A stretch of DNA of 64,000 nucleotides from Rossellomorea marisflavi (GCF_001274775.1 NZ_LGUE01000004.1:943025-1007024); one strand, 5' to 3'; numbered from the stretch's first letter, positions 1 to 9,910 are shown. Numbers and translations are program-made. The notes: generated from the sequence alone by a model not told the origin.

Positions 1-538
1 CTGCTCCCCGTTCACGGGTCGCGGATGCTCCAGGTACCCCTTCGAGCTCGGCCACTTTCGTCCCTTCACCTAATTCTTTGATAAGATAGTCGGCGGCCAT
101 TTCCCCGCCCTTTTCATTATCAGAGCTGACGAGTGTCGCCACATCGCCTTTATCTGCTGAACGGTCAAGGGTGACGACTGGAATTCCGATGCTGTTGGCA
201 GACTGTACGGCTGTAGAGATGGCCGATGAATCTGTCGGGTTAATGAGAAGAAGATCGACGCCTTGTTGGATCAAATCTTCCACGTCATTGATCTGCTTGG
301 CTGCATCGTTCTGGGCATCGACAACGATGACTTTCATGCCCTGTGCCTTTGCTTCTTTCTGAACCCCTTCTTTGATGGAGACGAAGAACGGGTTATTCAG
401 TGTCGAAACGGAGAGACCAATCTTCAGATCTTTCGGATCCTTCTTCCCGCTAGGCTTCGCCCATTCAGGGGGCTGAAGGGAACATGCTGCCAGGAATACG
501 AGGGAGATACTCATCATAAGTACAATCAGTTTTTTCAT
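1..538 (-). CDS. rbsB: ribose ABC transporter substrate-binding lipoprotein RbsB (partial, 3' end outside window)
   Basis: N-terminal 179 codons of the periplasmic-type sugar-binding protein that delivers ribose to RbsAC. The start at 538 follows a good AGGAGG-like site and encodes a signal peptide with a lipobox (LAAC near residue 16-19), so the mature protein should be a membrane-anchored lipoprotein. After a short linker come the family's typical segments IGLSVSTLNNPFF, VVDAQND and LLINPTDSSA of the type I periplasmic-binding fold (Peripla_BP_4). It is the last gene of the rbsRKDACB operon, 10 nt after rbsC. The gene runs off the left edge, so the C-terminal lobe cannot be checked. Confidence 0.95.
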   Translation of the reverse strand, partial: MKKLIVLMMSISLVFLAACSLQPPEWAKPSGKKDPKDLKIGLSVSTLNNPFFVSIKEGVQKEAKAQGMKVIVVDAQNDAAKQINDVEDLIQQGVDLLLINPTDSSAISTAVQSANSIGIPVVTLDRSADKGDVATLVSSDNEKGGEMAADYLIKELGEGTKVAELEGVPGASATRERGA

Positions 539-548
539 GTGGAACCTC

Positions 549-1505
549 CTATGCTGCTTTCTTTCGATCGATTAATACGGCGATGATGATGACGATCCCC
601 TTCACGACCATCTGGAAGAAGGATGATACGCCGAGTAGGTTTAGTCCGTTATTCAGCGTCCCGATGATTAGGGCACCGATCAGTGTCCCGACAATCAACC
701 CGCGTCCACCTGATAGGGAGGTTCCTCCAAGCACGACGGCCGCGATGGCGTCAAGCTCATAAGATGTCCCTGCTGTCGGCTGAGCGGAGTTCAATCTTGA
801 CGTGAGTATGGCCCCTGCCAGTGCGGCAAGCAAGCCGGCGAGTGAATAGATCATGATTTTCACTCTCGATACTTTGATACCTGAAATAAGGGCTGCTTTT
901 TCGTTCCCTCCGATGGCATATGTCTTACGTCCGAACGGCGTTTTGTGAAGGATCACCCAGAGAATGGCGAATGCCAGCAACATGGTGATGGCCGGTACCG
1001 GGATTCCGAGGAAATAGCCTCTTCCGAACAGTTGGAAGGCATAGTTGTCTCCAAGACCCGTGATCGGATTCCCGTCTGTGTAAACCAGGGTCAATCCCCG
1101 GAACATAGTCATTGTTGCCAGGGTAGCGATGAACGGAGCCATCTTCCCTTTTGTGATGAGAAGGCCATTGACTGCTCCCATGATGGCCCCAAGAATACAT
1201 CCGATGAGGACGGCCAGGATCGGATCAAGACCGGATACCATCATCCCTGCCATCAGTGCGCTTGAGAGGGCGAGTATGGAGCCGACGGAAAGATCAATTC
1301 CTCCTGTCAGGATCACGAAGGTCATTCCATATGCAATCAAAGCGTTGATCGCAACTTGACGTAAAAGATTCAATAAGTTCAATGGTTCAAGGAAACTGGG
1401 ATTGATAATGGAAACGGTCACGATCAGGACGAGAAGTCCCAAGAATGGTCCGAGCTTCTGCATGAAGCTTCCTACGTGATTGGTTCGATTAAGTGTGTTA
1501 TTCAT
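549..1505 (-). CDS. rbsC: ribose ABC transporter permease RbsC
   Basis: 318-residue integral membrane permease of the ribose importer, close to the usual family length. Eight or more hydrophobic segments are visible, with the BPD_transp_2 signature region [20 protein letters not shown] near residues 68-87 and [14 protein letters not shown] near 200, which contacts the ATPase. The ATG at 1505 lies just after GGAGGTCAGATC. The start overlaps the end of rbsA by 8 nt, which suggests translational coupling. It is expected to dimerise and work with RbsA and RbsB in the cytoplasmic membrane. Confidence 0.96.
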   Translation of the reverse strand: MNNTLNRTNHVGSFMQKLGPFLGLLVLIVTVSIINPSFLEPLNLLNLLRQVAINALIAYGMTFVILTGGIDLSVGSILALSSALMAGMMVSGLDPILAVLIGCILGAIMGAVNGLLITKGKMAPFIATLATMTMFRGLTLVYTDGNPITGLGDNYAFQLFGRGYFLGIPVPAITMLLAFAILWVILHKTPFGRKTYAIGGNEKAALISGIKVSRVKIMIYSLAGLLAALAGAILTSRLNSAQPTAGTSYELDAIAAVVLGGTSLSGGRGLIVGTLIGALIIGTLNNGLNLLGVSSFFQMVVKGIVIIIAVLIDRKKAA

Positions 1506-2988
1506 TGATCTGACCTCCTGTTGCCAGCGTCATAATTTTTTCCTGCGTTGCTTCTTTGCCTATTACTTCACCTGACACCCTGCCCTCGTGAATGACGATC
1601 ACCCGATCACTCATCCCCAGTACTTCAGGAAGTTCGGATGAGACCATGATGATGGCGACTCCGCGGTCCGTCAGTTCATTCATGAGCTGGTAGATTTCCC
1701 GCTTTGCTCCCACATCGACTCCCCTTGTCGGTTCGTCCAGGATGAGAACTTTCGGACCGATCCCGATCCACTTGGCGATGACGACCTTCTGCTGGTTCCC
1801 ACCGGAGAGGTTCTTCGCGGAGGTCATGGCGGATTCTGTTTTGATTGTCAGACGTTTGATAAGGAGTTCGACGAATTCTTCCTCCTGTTTGTCCTTGATC
1901 ATCCCGTTCTTGGTGAAACTGAAGAGACTCGGGAGGACGATGTTATCCTTGATGGAGAAATCAAGGATGAGACCCTCTTCTTTCCGATCCTCTGTGATGA
2001 AGCCAAGTCCGAGTTCCACCGCTTGATTCGGGTTCTTGACGGTAACATTCTTACCGGCCACCAGGATGTTCCCTTCGTATTTGCCATCAAGACCGAAGAT
2101 GGTACGCATGATTTCTGTGCGTCCGGCACCCATCAGTCCCGACACCCCGACGATTTCCCCTTCCCTAACTTGGAAACTGACGTTTTCGAACACGCCTTTT
2201 CGCGTCAGCCCTTTGACTTCCAGGATGGTTTCCCCGGGGTTACTGTTTCTCTCCGGGAATCGATCGGTCAATTCCCTGCCGACCATTTTTTTGACGACGT
2301 CGTTGAAGTTCGTTTCAGGAATCGGGGTCGTGTCTACTGTCCGGCCATCCCGCATGACGGTGATGGTGTCGCAGATAGTGAAGATCTCTTCCATCCGGTG
2401 AGAAATATAGACGATAGAGACGCCCGACTCCTTTAGGGAACGGATTACATCGAAGAGCTTTTGGATTTCCCTGTCGGTGAGCGCTGCGGTCGGTTCATCC
2501 ATGATAATCACTTTCGCGTCGGTCATCAGTGCCTTGGCGATCTCAATCATCTGCTGCTCACCCACCGAGCACTTCCCCGCTTCCTTATGAAGAGGGATGG
2601 AGATGGAGAGGCGGTCGAATTGCTTCTTGGCAACCGCTTTCATTTTTTGGGTTTGAATGAGACCGAATGACGTAATCGGTTCTTTATTGATGAAGAGATT
2701 GTCGAGAACCGTCATCTCTGGCCAGATGTTCAACTCCTGGTGGATGAAGGCTATGCCGAACTCTTCTGCCTGTTTTGGATTATCAAAGGTCTTTTCCACA
2801 CCGTCCATGGTGATGGTACCCTGATCTTTTTTATGAAGGCCCGTCAAAATGTTCATGAGGGTGGACTTACCTGCTCCATTCTCCCCCATCAATGCGTGGA
2901 CTTCTCCTCCACGGATATGGATGTCCACTCCTTCCAGGACCTTATTTTGACCGAAGGCTTTATGAATATGATCCATGCGGATTTCCAT
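1498..2988 (-). CDS. rbsA: ribose ABC transporter ATP-binding protein RbsA
   Basis: 496-residue protein with two fused nucleotide-binding domains, as in all CUT2-family sugar importers. The first domain has Walker [10 protein letters not shown] (about 35-43), signature VGEQQ and Walker [11 protein letters not shown]. The second has the degenerate Walker [10 protein letters not shown] typical of CUT2 ATPases, signature LSGGNQQ and Walker [12 protein letters not shown]. It powers ribose uptake with RbsB and RbsC. It sits 14 nt after rbsD and overlaps rbsC by 8 nt. A ribosome-binding AGGAGGGAATCTC precedes the ATG at 2988. Confidence 0.97.
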   Translation of the reverse strand: MEIRMDHIHKAFGQNKVLEGVDIHIRGGEVHALMGENGAGKSTLMNILTGLHKKDQGTITMDGVEKTFDNPKQAEEFGIAFIHQELNIWPEMTVLDNLFINKEPITSFGLIQTQKMKAVAKKQFDRLSISIPLHKEAGKCSVGEQQMIEIAKALMTDAKVIIMDEPTAALTDREIQKLFDVIRSLKESGVSIVYISHRMEEIFTICDTITVMRDGRTVDTTPIPETNFNDVVKKMVGRELTDRFPERNSNPGETILEVKGLTRKGVFENVSFQVREGEIVGVSGLMGAGRTEIMRTIFGLDGKYEGNILVAGKNVTVKNPNQAVELGLGFITEDRKEEGLILDFSIKDNIVLPSLFSFTKNGMIKDKQEEEFVELLIKRLTIKTESAMTSAKNLSGGNQQKVVIAKWIGIGPKVLILDEPTRGVDVGAKREIYQLMNELTDRGVAIIMVSSELPEVLGMSDRVIVIHEGRVSGEVIGKEATQEKIMTLATGGQINE

Positions 2989-3002
2989 GAGATTCCCTCC
3001 TT

Positions 3003-3389
3003 TTAGAACGTTACGCCGGCATGCAGGATGCAGTTGGCATATGGGGTGATTTCACCTGTGCGTATGACGGCCCTTGCCGATTGGAGCTGATGCTTCAGCT
3101 CTTCATGAGACATGTATTCGATCTGTTCAAAGCGCTGTTGAAGCTCCTTGTGAACATGAGGATTCTGTTCCAGTTCGCTGGCAGCTGTCATTCGCTCCAC
3201 CACCATCTCGTCCATGAGAATATCCACCACATCAAGGAAGGATGGAACCCCTCCTTTTAATGCCAGGTCGATCTTCTTCACATGAGGGGGGATGGGGAGC
3301 CCCGCATCAGCGATGACGACTGTATCGGTATGCCCCAGGTCGGCCAGTACTTTTGCGATTTCACTATTGAGTATTCCGTTTCGTTTCAT
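3003..3389 (-). CDS. rbsD: D-ribose pyranase RbsD
   Basis: 128-residue RbsD/FucU-type mutarotase that interconverts pyranose and furanose forms of ribose, so that RbsK receives the furanose. The family's N-terminal [20 protein letters not shown] with the conserved His at residue 20, then DAGLPIP and a C-terminal [12 protein letters not shown] block, are all present. The length matches the family (about 130). It overlaps the end of rbsK by 4 nt and lies ahead of rbsA, the standard Bacillus order. Confidence 0.96.
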   Translation of the reverse strand: MKRNGILNSEIAKVLADLGHTDTVVIADAGLPIPPHVKKIDLALKGGVPSFLDVVDILMDEMVVERMTAASELEQNPHVHKELQQRFEQIEYMSHEELKHQLQSARAVIRTGEITPYANCILHAGVTF

Positions 3390-4285
3390 TCCGCGAGCCC
3401 CCTTTCGACTTCTTCACGAGTCGGCATTCCGCCTTGGGCACCGAAGCCTGTAACGGAAATGGATGCAGCCCGATTGGCAAAACGAAGGCTCTCCTCAAGG
3501 GGCTTCCCTTCGGCCACTGCCACTCCAAGGGCTGCATTGAATGTATCTCCTGCCCCTGTTGTATCCACCGCCTCCACCTTGAAGGAGGAAACGAGTTTCT
3601 CTTCTGCACCGTCATAATAGCGTACTCCGGCAGATCCTTCTGTGATGAAGAGCTTGTTCGGATACTTAATCAGTACGTCCGCTAATGGGACTCCAGGGAA
3701 TAAAAGACCCGCTTCATGCTCGTTCGGCGTCAGATAGGCCGCCTGCTCGATCACTGTATCGGGAATCTCCCTTGCCGGCGCCGGATTAAGCAACAGTGGT
3801 ACTCCGATCTCGGTGCACAGTCTGGCTGTCTCGATCACGGTTTCTTCAGGCACTTCCTGCTGGATCATGATCAAATCACACTCTCTTAAGAGGGAAAGGG
3901 CATTTTTTACGTATGATGGGGTTACATGATCGTTGGCTCCTTTGACGACGATGATGCTGTTATCTCCTTCTGCCAATACAATGTGAGCAGTCCCACTGCT
4001 TACATCTGTAACCGGTTCCACATAGTCGGTGATGACTCCGTTGGCTTTCAGGTTTGCAACGATCTCCTGACCATATGCGTCATCTCCGACCCTGCCGATC
4101 ATATGAACGTCAGCCCCGAGTCTCGCAGCTGCTACTGCCTGGTTCGCGCCTTTTCCTCCGGGTACGGTACTGAATGCTTCTCCGAGGATGGTTTCCCCTG
4201 CCCCCGGACGTCTGTCGGCCGTTACGACCAGATCCATGGAGGAGCTGCCGATCACGGCGATTTTTGGTGGTTTCATCATGATCAT
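3386..4285 (-). CDS. rbsK: ribokinase RbsK
   Basis: 299-residue PfkB-family kinase converting D-ribose to ribose 5-phosphate, which feeds the pentose phosphate pathway. PfkB signature 1 is seen as PGGKGANQA (about 42-50) and signature 2 as DTTGAGDTFNA, with the catalytic Asp near 247. The ATG at 4285 overlaps the rbsR stop codon (ATGA). Two further in-frame ATGs follow within 9 nt, at 4279 and 4276, and one of these may be used because AAAGGG lies very close to the first ATG. It overlaps rbsD by 4 nt. Confidence 0.96.
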   Translation of the reverse strand: MIMMKPPKIAVIGSSSMDLVVTADRRPGAGETILGEAFSTVPGGKGANQAVAAARLGADVHMIGRVGDDAYGQEIVANLKANGVITDYVEPVTDVSSGTAHIVLAEGDNSIIVVKGANDHVTPSYVKNALSLLRECDLIMIQQEVPEETVIETARLCTEIGVPLLLNPAPAREIPDTVIEQAAYLTPNEHEAGLLFPGVPLADVLIKYPNKLFITEGSAGVRYYDGAEEKLVSSFKVEAVDTTGAGDTFNAALGVAVAEGKPLEESLRFANRAASISVTGFGAQGGMPTREEVERGLAE

Positions 4286-5259
4286 CCCTTTCTGGTTGTG
4301 TCTCTTTCTATGAGTTCCACCGGCATCTGGATGGTGGATTGAGTGACAGTTTCTTTTCGTATCATGGTGATGAGAAGCCTTGCCGCTTCCCGTCCCATTT
4401 CATAGGCAGGCTGCCGGATCGTCGTGAGCGTAGGATAGGACAGCCGGCTTTGGGGGATATCATCATACCCGATGATCTGTACCTCTTCAGGGATGCGTTT
4501 CCCCCTTTTTAATGCTTCATGGATGGCGGCGATCCCAACAATATCATTGCTTGCAATCACTCCGTCGGTATCCGGGAACTGCTCGAACAATTCCTTTGCC
4601 CATCCCAGTGCTTCTTCGAAGGAATAAGAGGTGGTGGAGAGAACCGAGAAGTCGACCTCTGCCTGACTCAGCTCTTCGATGGCGCCCTGGAACCGGTCAC
4701 GTGCCGGTTTGATATGGGCCGGACCTTTCAGGATGGTAATCTTGCGTGAACCCTTTTCAATCAGGGTCCTTGCCGCAAGCCTACCTCCTTCCCGCCCATC
4801 TGCATAGACGGCCGGGTGGTTGTCTGTGGTGCGATCCAGGAGGACCAGCGGTGTTTTCACTTCATTGTATATATGGTAATCGACGTGGTTGGTTGCCGAT
4901 ATGATTCCGACTACATTGTTCTGTATGAACGTTTGGATGTAATCCATTTCTTTTTGCACATGCTCATCACTGTTTCCCAACAGGAGCCTGAATCCGGATT
5001 CACTCAGTTCATCCTCTACTCCCCGTGCCAGCTGTGGGAAGAATGGATTCGTAATATCGGGAAGAAGCAGACCGATCAGTCTTGACTCCCGCTTATATAA
5101 AGAGCGGGCAACTTCATTCGGACTGTAGTTCAGCTCTTCGATGGCCTTCATCACTTTTTTTCGTGTATCGGCCCCGACATATCCATTATCATTGAGCACC
5201 CGGGAAACCGTGGCAACGGAAACCCCCGCTTTTTTTGCTACATCTCTGATTGTGACCAT
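4282..5259 (-). CDS. rbsR: ribose operon repressor RbsR (LacI family)
   Basis: 325-residue LacI/GalR-type repressor. Residues 1-25 form the helix-turn-helix (VTIRDVAKKAGVSVATVSRV), followed by the hinge helix (SPNEVARSLYKR) and a periplasmic-binding-protein-like sugar sensor. As first gene of the rbsRKDACB operon it should repress its own promoter and be released by ribose or a ribose metabolite; this is inferred from the family and position. A perfect 14-bp palindrome lies 19 nt upstream of the start. Its 3' end overlaps rbsK by 4 nt. Confidence 0.95.
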   Translation of the reverse strand: MVTIRDVAKKAGVSVATVSRVLNDNGYVGADTRKKVMKAIEELNYSPNEVARSLYKRESRLIGLLLPDITNPFFPQLARGVEDELSESGFRLLLGNSDEHVQKEMDYIQTFIQNNVVGIISATNHVDYHIYNEVKTPLVLLDRTTDNHPAVYADGREGGRLAARTLIEKGSRKITILKGPAHIKPARDRFQGAIEELSQAEVDFSVLSTTSYSFEEALGWAKELFEQFPDTDGVIASNDIVGIAAIHEALKRGKRIPEEVQIIGYDDIPQSRLSYPTLTTIRQPAYEMGREAARLLITMIRKETVTQSTIQMPVELIERDTTRKG

Positions 5260-5277
5260 GTGCTTTCACTTCTTTCG

Positions 5278-5291
5278 TGTAACCGGTTACA
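5278..5291. promoter_or_regulatory. RbsR/CcpA operator palindrome upstream of rbsR
   Basis: TGTAACCGGTTACA is a perfect 14-bp palindrome with a central CG, as LacI-family operators have. It also fits every fixed position of the Bacillus cre consensus TGWNANCGNTNWCA, so it could be bound by RbsR, CcpA or both. It lies between an AT-rich -10-like TATGAT (5305-5300, minus strand) and the rbsR start, which suits roadblock repression. The -35 element is unclear. Confidence 0.75.
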
Positions 5292-5354
5292 TATAAATTA
5301 TCATAGACCCTTCAAGAAAAGCAATAGAATAAATTTCCTAATTCATTTTTTGAT

Positions 5355-5384
5355 AAAAAAAGACGCGGGCATAATGCCCGCGTC
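5355..5384 (-). terminator. rho-independent terminator of the ABC-F gene
   Basis: 10-bp perfect stem (GACGCGGGCA at 5362-5371 with TGCCCGCGTC at 5375-5384), loop TAA, followed on the minus strand by seven U. It lies just after the ABC-F stop codon and before the rbs promoter. Confidence 0.92.
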
Positions 5385-5398
5385 CTTCCTCGTTCATA

Positions 5399-6955
5399 TT
5401 AAAACAGTTTCGTTGTCCATGATTCACAGTTCCAAACTTCGGTAGCCACATCCTGATAGAATTCAGGTTCATGACTGATAAGAAGGACGCTTCCTTTGTA
5501 TTCCTTCAATGCGCGCTTCAGCTCTTCCTTCGCTTCCACATCCAGGTGGTTCGTCGGTTCATCGAACACAAGAACATTGGATTCATTGTTCATGAGTTTG
5601 CACAGGCGCACCTTTGCTTTTTCCCCACCGCTCAGTACTTCCACCTTGCTCTCGATATGCTTCGTCGTAAGTCCGCATTTGGCCAGGGCGGCACGCACCT
5701 CCGCCTGATTGAGGGAAGGAAATTCGTTCCACACTTCTTCAATGCAGGTATTGCGGTTTTCGGTTTTGATCTCCTGCTCGAAGTATCCGATATGAAGATA
5801 TTCACCAAGTTCAACGCTGCCTGAAATTGGTTTGATCTCCCCCAGGATGCTTCTGAGCAGGGTCGTTTTTCCGATTCCGTTGGCTCCTGAGAGGGCGATC
5901 TTCTGACCCCGTTCCATTTTCAGATTAAGAGGTCTGGATAGTGGCTCATCATACCCGATGACAAGATCCTTCGTTTCAAAGATGACGCGTCCCGCTGTCC
6001 TCGCAAGCTTGAAGTTGAATTCAGGCTTCGGCTTTTCGGATGCAAGCTCGATGACCTCCATCTTATCAAGCTTTTTCTGACGGGACATGGCCATATTCCG
6101 GGTCGAAACCCTCGCCTTATTACGTGCCACGAAGTCTTTCAGATTCGAGATCTCCTGCTGCTGTTTCTTATAGGCAGACTCTAGCTGCTGCCGCTTCATT
6201 TCGTGGACTTTCTTGAACTCATGATAGTCTCCCGCGTAGCGGTTCAGCTCCTGATTTTCCATATGGTAGATCAGGTTGATGACGCTGTTGAGGAACGGGA
6301 TATCATGGGAGATAAGGATGAAGGCATTCTCATACTCTTGCAGATATCGCTTCAGCCACTCGATGTGCTGCTCATCCAGATAGTTTGTCGGCTCATCTAG
6401 AAGGAGGATATCGGGCTTCTCAAGAAGGAGTTTGGCCAGAAGGACCTTCGTACGCTGTCCGCCGCTCAGGTCATGGACATCTTTATCAAGGCCGATATCA
6501 TCAAGCCCCAATCCGCGCCCGATTTCTTCCACCTTGGCATCGATGATGTAAAAATCATTGTTGGTCAGCGCTTCTTGCAGGGTACCTGTCTCTTCAAGAA
6601 GGTCCTCCAACTCTTCAGGGGATGCGTCCCCCATCTTGCCGAAAAGCTCATTCATCTCGGTTTCCATATCGAAGAGGTATTGGAAGGCCGTCTTGAGGAC
6701 GTCGCGGATCGTCATCCCCTGTTTCAATTGGGCATGTTGATCCAAGTACCCGATCCGGATCCGCTTCGCCCATTCCACCTTGCCTTCGTCTGGTTCAAGC
6801 TTGCCTGTGATGATATTCATGAATGTCGATTTACCTTCACCGTTCGCCCCGATCAGGCCGATGTGTTCCCCTTTCAACAGACGGAAGGACACATCATTGA
6901 AGATCGCACGATCACCGAAGCCGTGGGTCAGGTTTTTGACTGTTAATAGACTCAT
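5399..6955 (-). CDS. yfmM: ABC-F family ribosome-associated ATPase, YfmM-like
   Basis: 518-residue soluble protein with two ABC domains and no membrane segments, the ABC-F layout. Domain 1 has Walker A GANGEGKST (37-45), signature LSGGQ (163-167) and Walker B LLLDEPTNYLD. A charged linker of about 80 residues (MKRQQLESAYKKQQQE and following) joins it to domain 2, with GANGIGKTT, LSGGEKAK and VFDEPTNHLD. ABC-F proteins bind the ribosomal E site and relieve stalled or drug-bound ribosomes. The N-terminal sequence and length fit the YfmM subgroup rather than YkpA, YdiF or YfmR; this assignment is from memory of the family. Monocistronic, with its own terminator. Confidence 0.88.
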   Translation of the reverse strand: MSLLTVKNLTHGFGDRAIFNDVSFRLLKGEHIGLIGANGEGKSTFMNIITGKLEPDEGKVEWAKRIRIGYLDQHAQLKQGMTIRDVLKTAFQYLFDMETEMNELFGKMGDASPEELEDLLEETGTLQEALTNNDFYIIDAKVEEIGRGLGLDDIGLDKDVHDLSGGQRTKVLLAKLLLEKPDILLLDEPTNYLDEQHIEWLKRYLQEYENAFILISHDIPFLNSVINLIYHMENQELNRYAGDYHEFKKVHEMKRQQLESAYKKQQQEISNLKDFVARNKARVSTRNMAMSRQKKLDKMEVIELASEKPKPEFNFKLARTAGRVIFETKDLVIGYDEPLSRPLNLKMERGQKIALSGANGIGKTTLLRSILGEIKPISGSVELGEYLHIGYFEQEIKTENRNTCIEEVWNEFPSLNQAEVRAALAKCGLTTKHIESKVEVLSGGEKAKVRLCKLMNNESNVLVFDEPTNHLDVEAKEELKRALKEYKGSVLLISHEPEFYQDVATEVWNCESWTTKLF

Positions 6956-7036
6956 ATCGATTTAACACCTTTTTCTATAAATTCTCAGTTCACTCCCTCT
7001 ATTATAAAGGGGATGACTTGTAAAAAATAGTGGGAA

Positions 7037-8146
7037 TTACGGGTTGCGTAAAGCTCCGTTCACATCATAGTCTGCAGGGTCCAGATCGGTCTCTTCCCCC
7101 AGTGCCAGCTTCGCGAGCTGGGATCCAAGGAACGGGCCAGCCGTCAGACCCGATGCCCCGAGGCCGTTGGCAAAGAGGACCCCATCAACGCTTGGCATGT
7201 ATCCGAATACCGGCAAAAACCCCGGGGTGAATGGGCGATAGCCGACCCGGGTTTCTAGCACTTCACTTTCATGAAGACCCGGCGCGATGGCCATGGCTTT
7301 TGAAAGGATTTCAAGCATTCCTCCCGCCGTGACCCGTCCGTTGACGGCATCATTTTCGTGGGTGGCCCCTGCGACGATCCTTCCTTCCGGGAAAGCAAGC
7401 AGGTATTGATCATTGGGTGGCATGACGACGGGCCACTCATCCGTATCGGCATCCGCTTCATTTAGATGGATGATTTGGGCCTTCTGCGATGTGACATCAA
7501 CATCGATTCCGAGTGGAGCAAACAATTCCTTCACCCACACGCCGGCCGTGACAATGACACGATCGGCTTCGATCCTTTCGTCATCGAGCATGATCCCCGT
7601 TCCCTTTTTCAGGAGACGGGCATTCCCCTTCCTGATGATCGCACCGCGTTTCTCTGCAGCTGACAAGAGTGCCTTGCAGATAGCGCGTCCGTCCACCCGG
7701 GCCGCCCCTGATACATGGACGGCCCTGTATTCATCGGAGAGAAGCGGGAAAATGGCCCGGGTTTCTTCTGCCGACAATTTCGTCAGCTCTCCGATTTCCG
7801 GAGCATCCTCCCTCCTTTTCAAGGCCCTCTCCATCATTCCATCCAGTTTCTTCTCATCCGTATGGAGGCTGAGAGCACCTACCCGTTTATACCCCGTGTC
7901 ATGCTCGCCATCCTCCTTCAGCATCTCGATGAGTTCGGGATAGTAGGCCGCTCCTCCTTTAGCAAGCTTGTACCATATTTTGTTACGGCGCTGAGACAGC
8001 CAGGGACAGACGATACCGGCTGCAGCCGCCGTCGCCTGACCCGTATCGCCCCTGTCCACGACCAGGACTTCCGCCCCTTTCCTTGCAAGGTGATAAGCGG
8101 TCGAGGCCCCGAGGATCCCGGCACCGATGACGATCGTCGATTTCAT
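7037..8146 (-). CDS. FAD-dependent amine/amino-acid oxidoreductase (DAO family)
   Basis: 369-residue protein with an N-terminal dinucleotide-binding motif VIGAGILGASTAYHLARKG (about 5-23) and an acidic strand end (VVDRGD) that binds the FAD ribose. The C-terminal RVGYRPFTPGFLPVFGY and GLGASGLTAGP segments are typical of the D-amino acid oxidase/glycine oxidase/DadA group. The substrate cannot be inferred. I place the start at ATG 8146; a GTG 12 nt upstream would give 373 residues but has no spaced ribosome binding site. It is transcribed alone, divergent from the T-box symporter. Confidence 0.82.
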   Translation of the reverse strand: MKSTIVIGAGILGASTAYHLARKGAEVLVVDRGDTGQATAAAAGIVCPWLSQRRNKIWYKLAKGGAAYYPELIEMLKEDGEHDTGYKRVGALSLHTDEKKLDGMMERALKRREDAPEIGELTKLSAEETRAIFPLLSDEYRAVHVSGAARVDGRAICKALLSAAEKRGAIIRKGNARLLKKGTGIMLDDERIEADRVIVTAGVWVKELFAPLGIDVDVTSQKAQIIHLNEADADTDEWPVVMPPNDQYLLAFPEGRIVAGATHENDAVNGRVTAGGMLEILSKAMAIAPGLHESEVLETRVGYRPFTPGFLPVFGYMPSVDGVLFANGLGASGLTAGPFLGSQLAKLALGEETDLDPADYDVNGALRNP

Positions 8147-8241
8147 GTATAAACACACTTTCCATTCGTTTTTCTCTTATCTTACTTGAGATTGGCTTTG
8201 AACTCAATCTGTGCACATCACGGCCAATTTCAGAAAAGACA

Positions 8242-8269
8242 TTGACAATGTACGTCAATCCATGATAAA
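8242..8269 (+). promoter_or_regulatory. sigma-A-type promoter of the T-box symporter
   Basis: A perfect -35 TTGACA (8242-8247) is followed 16 nt later by a -10-like GATAAA (8264-8269), with the T-box leader starting about 20 nt downstream. Confidence 0.55.
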
Positions 8270-8289
8270 AATTGTATAACCTAAATAAC

Positions 8290-8520
8290 GAAAAGCTTTG
8301 AAGGAACCAAGTAGCGAACCCTTCCCTGTTCTAGAGAGCCGATGGTTGGTGCAAATCGGTACACATGCGGTAAGTGAATTTCGATTCCAGAGCTTCTTTT
8401 GACGAGATCAAAAGACGGTATATGCCGTTATTTCCGAAGAGTGATGGGCTTGTCCCATAACTAGGGTGGTACCGCGATATCCAATCGTCCCTACAATTAT
8501 GTAGGGGCGATTTTTTTATT
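8290..8520 (+). ncRNA. T-box leader riboswitch, probable UUC (Phe) specifier
   Basis: Stem I starts at GCTTTG (8295-8300, pairing with CAGAGC at 8388-8393). It shows AGTAG on the 5' side of the specifier loop, the AGAGAG motif (8333-8338) and GGTTGGTG. On the 3' side of the specifier loop GAA (8376-8378) is followed after one base by TTC (8380-8382), the position of the specifier codon. The T-box core AGGGTGGTACCGCG is at 8463-8476. The terminator stem 8484-8494/8501-8511 is followed by seven T. Uncharged tRNA should pair with the specifier and stabilise the antiterminator. TTC would mean tRNA-Phe; reading the loop one base off would change this. Confidence 0.93.
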
Positions 8521-8559
8521 GTCTTCGGCTACAACCATAAACAGAAAGGAGATCAACCC

Positions 8560-9903
8560 ATGAGTCAACGTGAACAATGGTCATCCAAACTCGGCTTCAT
8601 CCTTGCTGCGGCAGGATCGGCCATCGGTTTAGGCGCAATCTGGAAATTCCCTTATATTGCAGGGCAGAACGGAGGCGGCGCATTCTTCCTGATCTTCATC
8701 CTTTTCACTTTATTCCTTGGCCTTCCTCTGCTTCTGGCGGAATTCTCCATCGGGAGGACTGCTCAAAGCAATGCGATCGATTCGTATAAAAAGATTGCCC
8801 CGGGAACCCAGTGGCACTGGATCGGAGTCCTTGGGATGGTCGCATCCTTCATCCTGCTATCCTTCTATAGTGTCGTTGGCGGATGGATCGTCATCTATCT
8901 GTTCAAGGCCATCACCGGACAGCTGAATGGATTGACCTCGGATCAGTACGGTGAGGTATTCGGAACCACCATTGCTGATCCGTGGGTGAGTGTCATCGTT
9001 CAACTCATCTTCATCCTGATGACCATCGTCGTCGTAGCCAAAGGCGTTCAGCAGGGAATCGAGCGTGCCAGCAAGATCATGATGCCTGCCCTGTTCGTCC
9101 TTTTCATAGTGCTGGTCCTTCGTGCTGTGACCCTTGACGGAGCGGGAGAAGGCGTCCGATTCCTTCTTCTGCCGGATTTCTCCAAGGTCACCCCGCGTAC
9201 GATTCTGGAAGCCATGGGACAATCGTTCTTCACCCTGAGCGTCGGGGTATCGGTCATGCTGACGTATAGCTCCTATCTTCCGAAAAATCAGAGCCTGCCG
9301 CGTTCGGCTGTGTCCATCGTCATCATGAATATCTTCATCGTGCTCCTTGCCGGCCTTGCCATCTTCCCGGCGGTCTTTGCATTCGGACTCGAGCCTAACG
9401 CAGGACCTGTTCTCCTGTTTAACGTGCTTCCGACAATCTTCAACCAGTTGCCATTCGGAATGCTGTTCTTCATCGCGTTCCTGATCCTCTTCCTGTTCGC
9501 CGCCTTGACTTCAGCATTCTCCATGCTTGAAATCATCGTATCGGTCATCGCGAAGAATGATCCGGCAAAGAGGACAAAGTGGGCATGGATCATCGGGATT
9601 GCCATCTTCATTTTCGGGATTCCATCCGCCCTCTCTTATGGGGTACTCAGCGACATCACCCTATTCGATAAGATCATCTTTGATCTTGCCGATTTCGCCG
9701 TAAGCAACGTATTATTACCGCTCGGGTGCCTGCTGATATCCATCTTTGTCCCGTTAAAGATGAAGAAAACGGCTCTCTATGAAGAGTTGAAAAGCGGAAG
9801 CAGCATGAAGAAAGGCATATTCGAAGTTTGGTTCTTCCTGATCCGCTTCGTTGCACCACTTTTCATCATTGTTGTCATGCTCAATATGCTCGGCTTTTAT
9901 TAA
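8560..9903 (+). CDS. sodium-dependent neurotransmitter-type (SNF/NSS) amino acid symporter
   Basis: 447-residue membrane protein of the LeuT/MhsT fold. The N-terminal [25 protein letters not shown] region followed by GGGAFF is the family's broken TM1 with the Na+ and substrate site. About eleven hydrophobic segments follow. The short length, lacking a twelfth helix, fits the bacterial 11-TM branch represented by MhsT and YocR/YhdH. AAAGGAG precedes the ATG at 8560. The T-box immediately upstream ties expression to an uncharged tRNA, most likely Phe, so an aromatic or hydrophobic amino acid is the likely substrate (inference). The gene is monocistronic with a strong terminator. Confidence 0.9.
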   Translation: MSQREQWSSKLGFILAAAGSAIGLGAIWKFPYIAGQNGGGAFFLIFILFTLFLGLPLLLAEFSIGRTAQSNAIDSYKKIAPGTQWHWIGVLGMVASFILLSFYSVVGGWIVIYLFKAITGQLNGLTSDQYGEVFGTTIADPWVSVIVQLIFILMTIVVVAKGVQQGIERASKIMMPALFVLFIVLVLRAVTLDGAGEGVRFLLLPDFSKVTPRTILEAMGQSFFTLSVGVSVMLTYSSYLPKNQSLPRSAVSIVIMNIFIVLLAGLAIFPAVFAFGLEPNAGPVLLFNVLPTIFNQLPFGMLFFIAFLILFLFAALTSAFSMLEIIVSVIAKNDPAKRTKWAWIIGIAIFIFGIPSALSYGVLSDITLFDKIIFDLADFAVSNVLLPLGCLLISIFVPLKMKKTALYEELKSGSSMKKGIFEVWFFLIRFVAPLFIIVVMLNMLGFY

Positions 9904-9910
9904 TAGAAGA

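Noticed and set aside
2023-2436. Plus-strand ORFs opposite rbsA and similar shadows throughout
   Set aside because: They lie antisense to strongly conserved genes, have no ribosome binding site and no recognisable domain; high G+C third positions create such frames.
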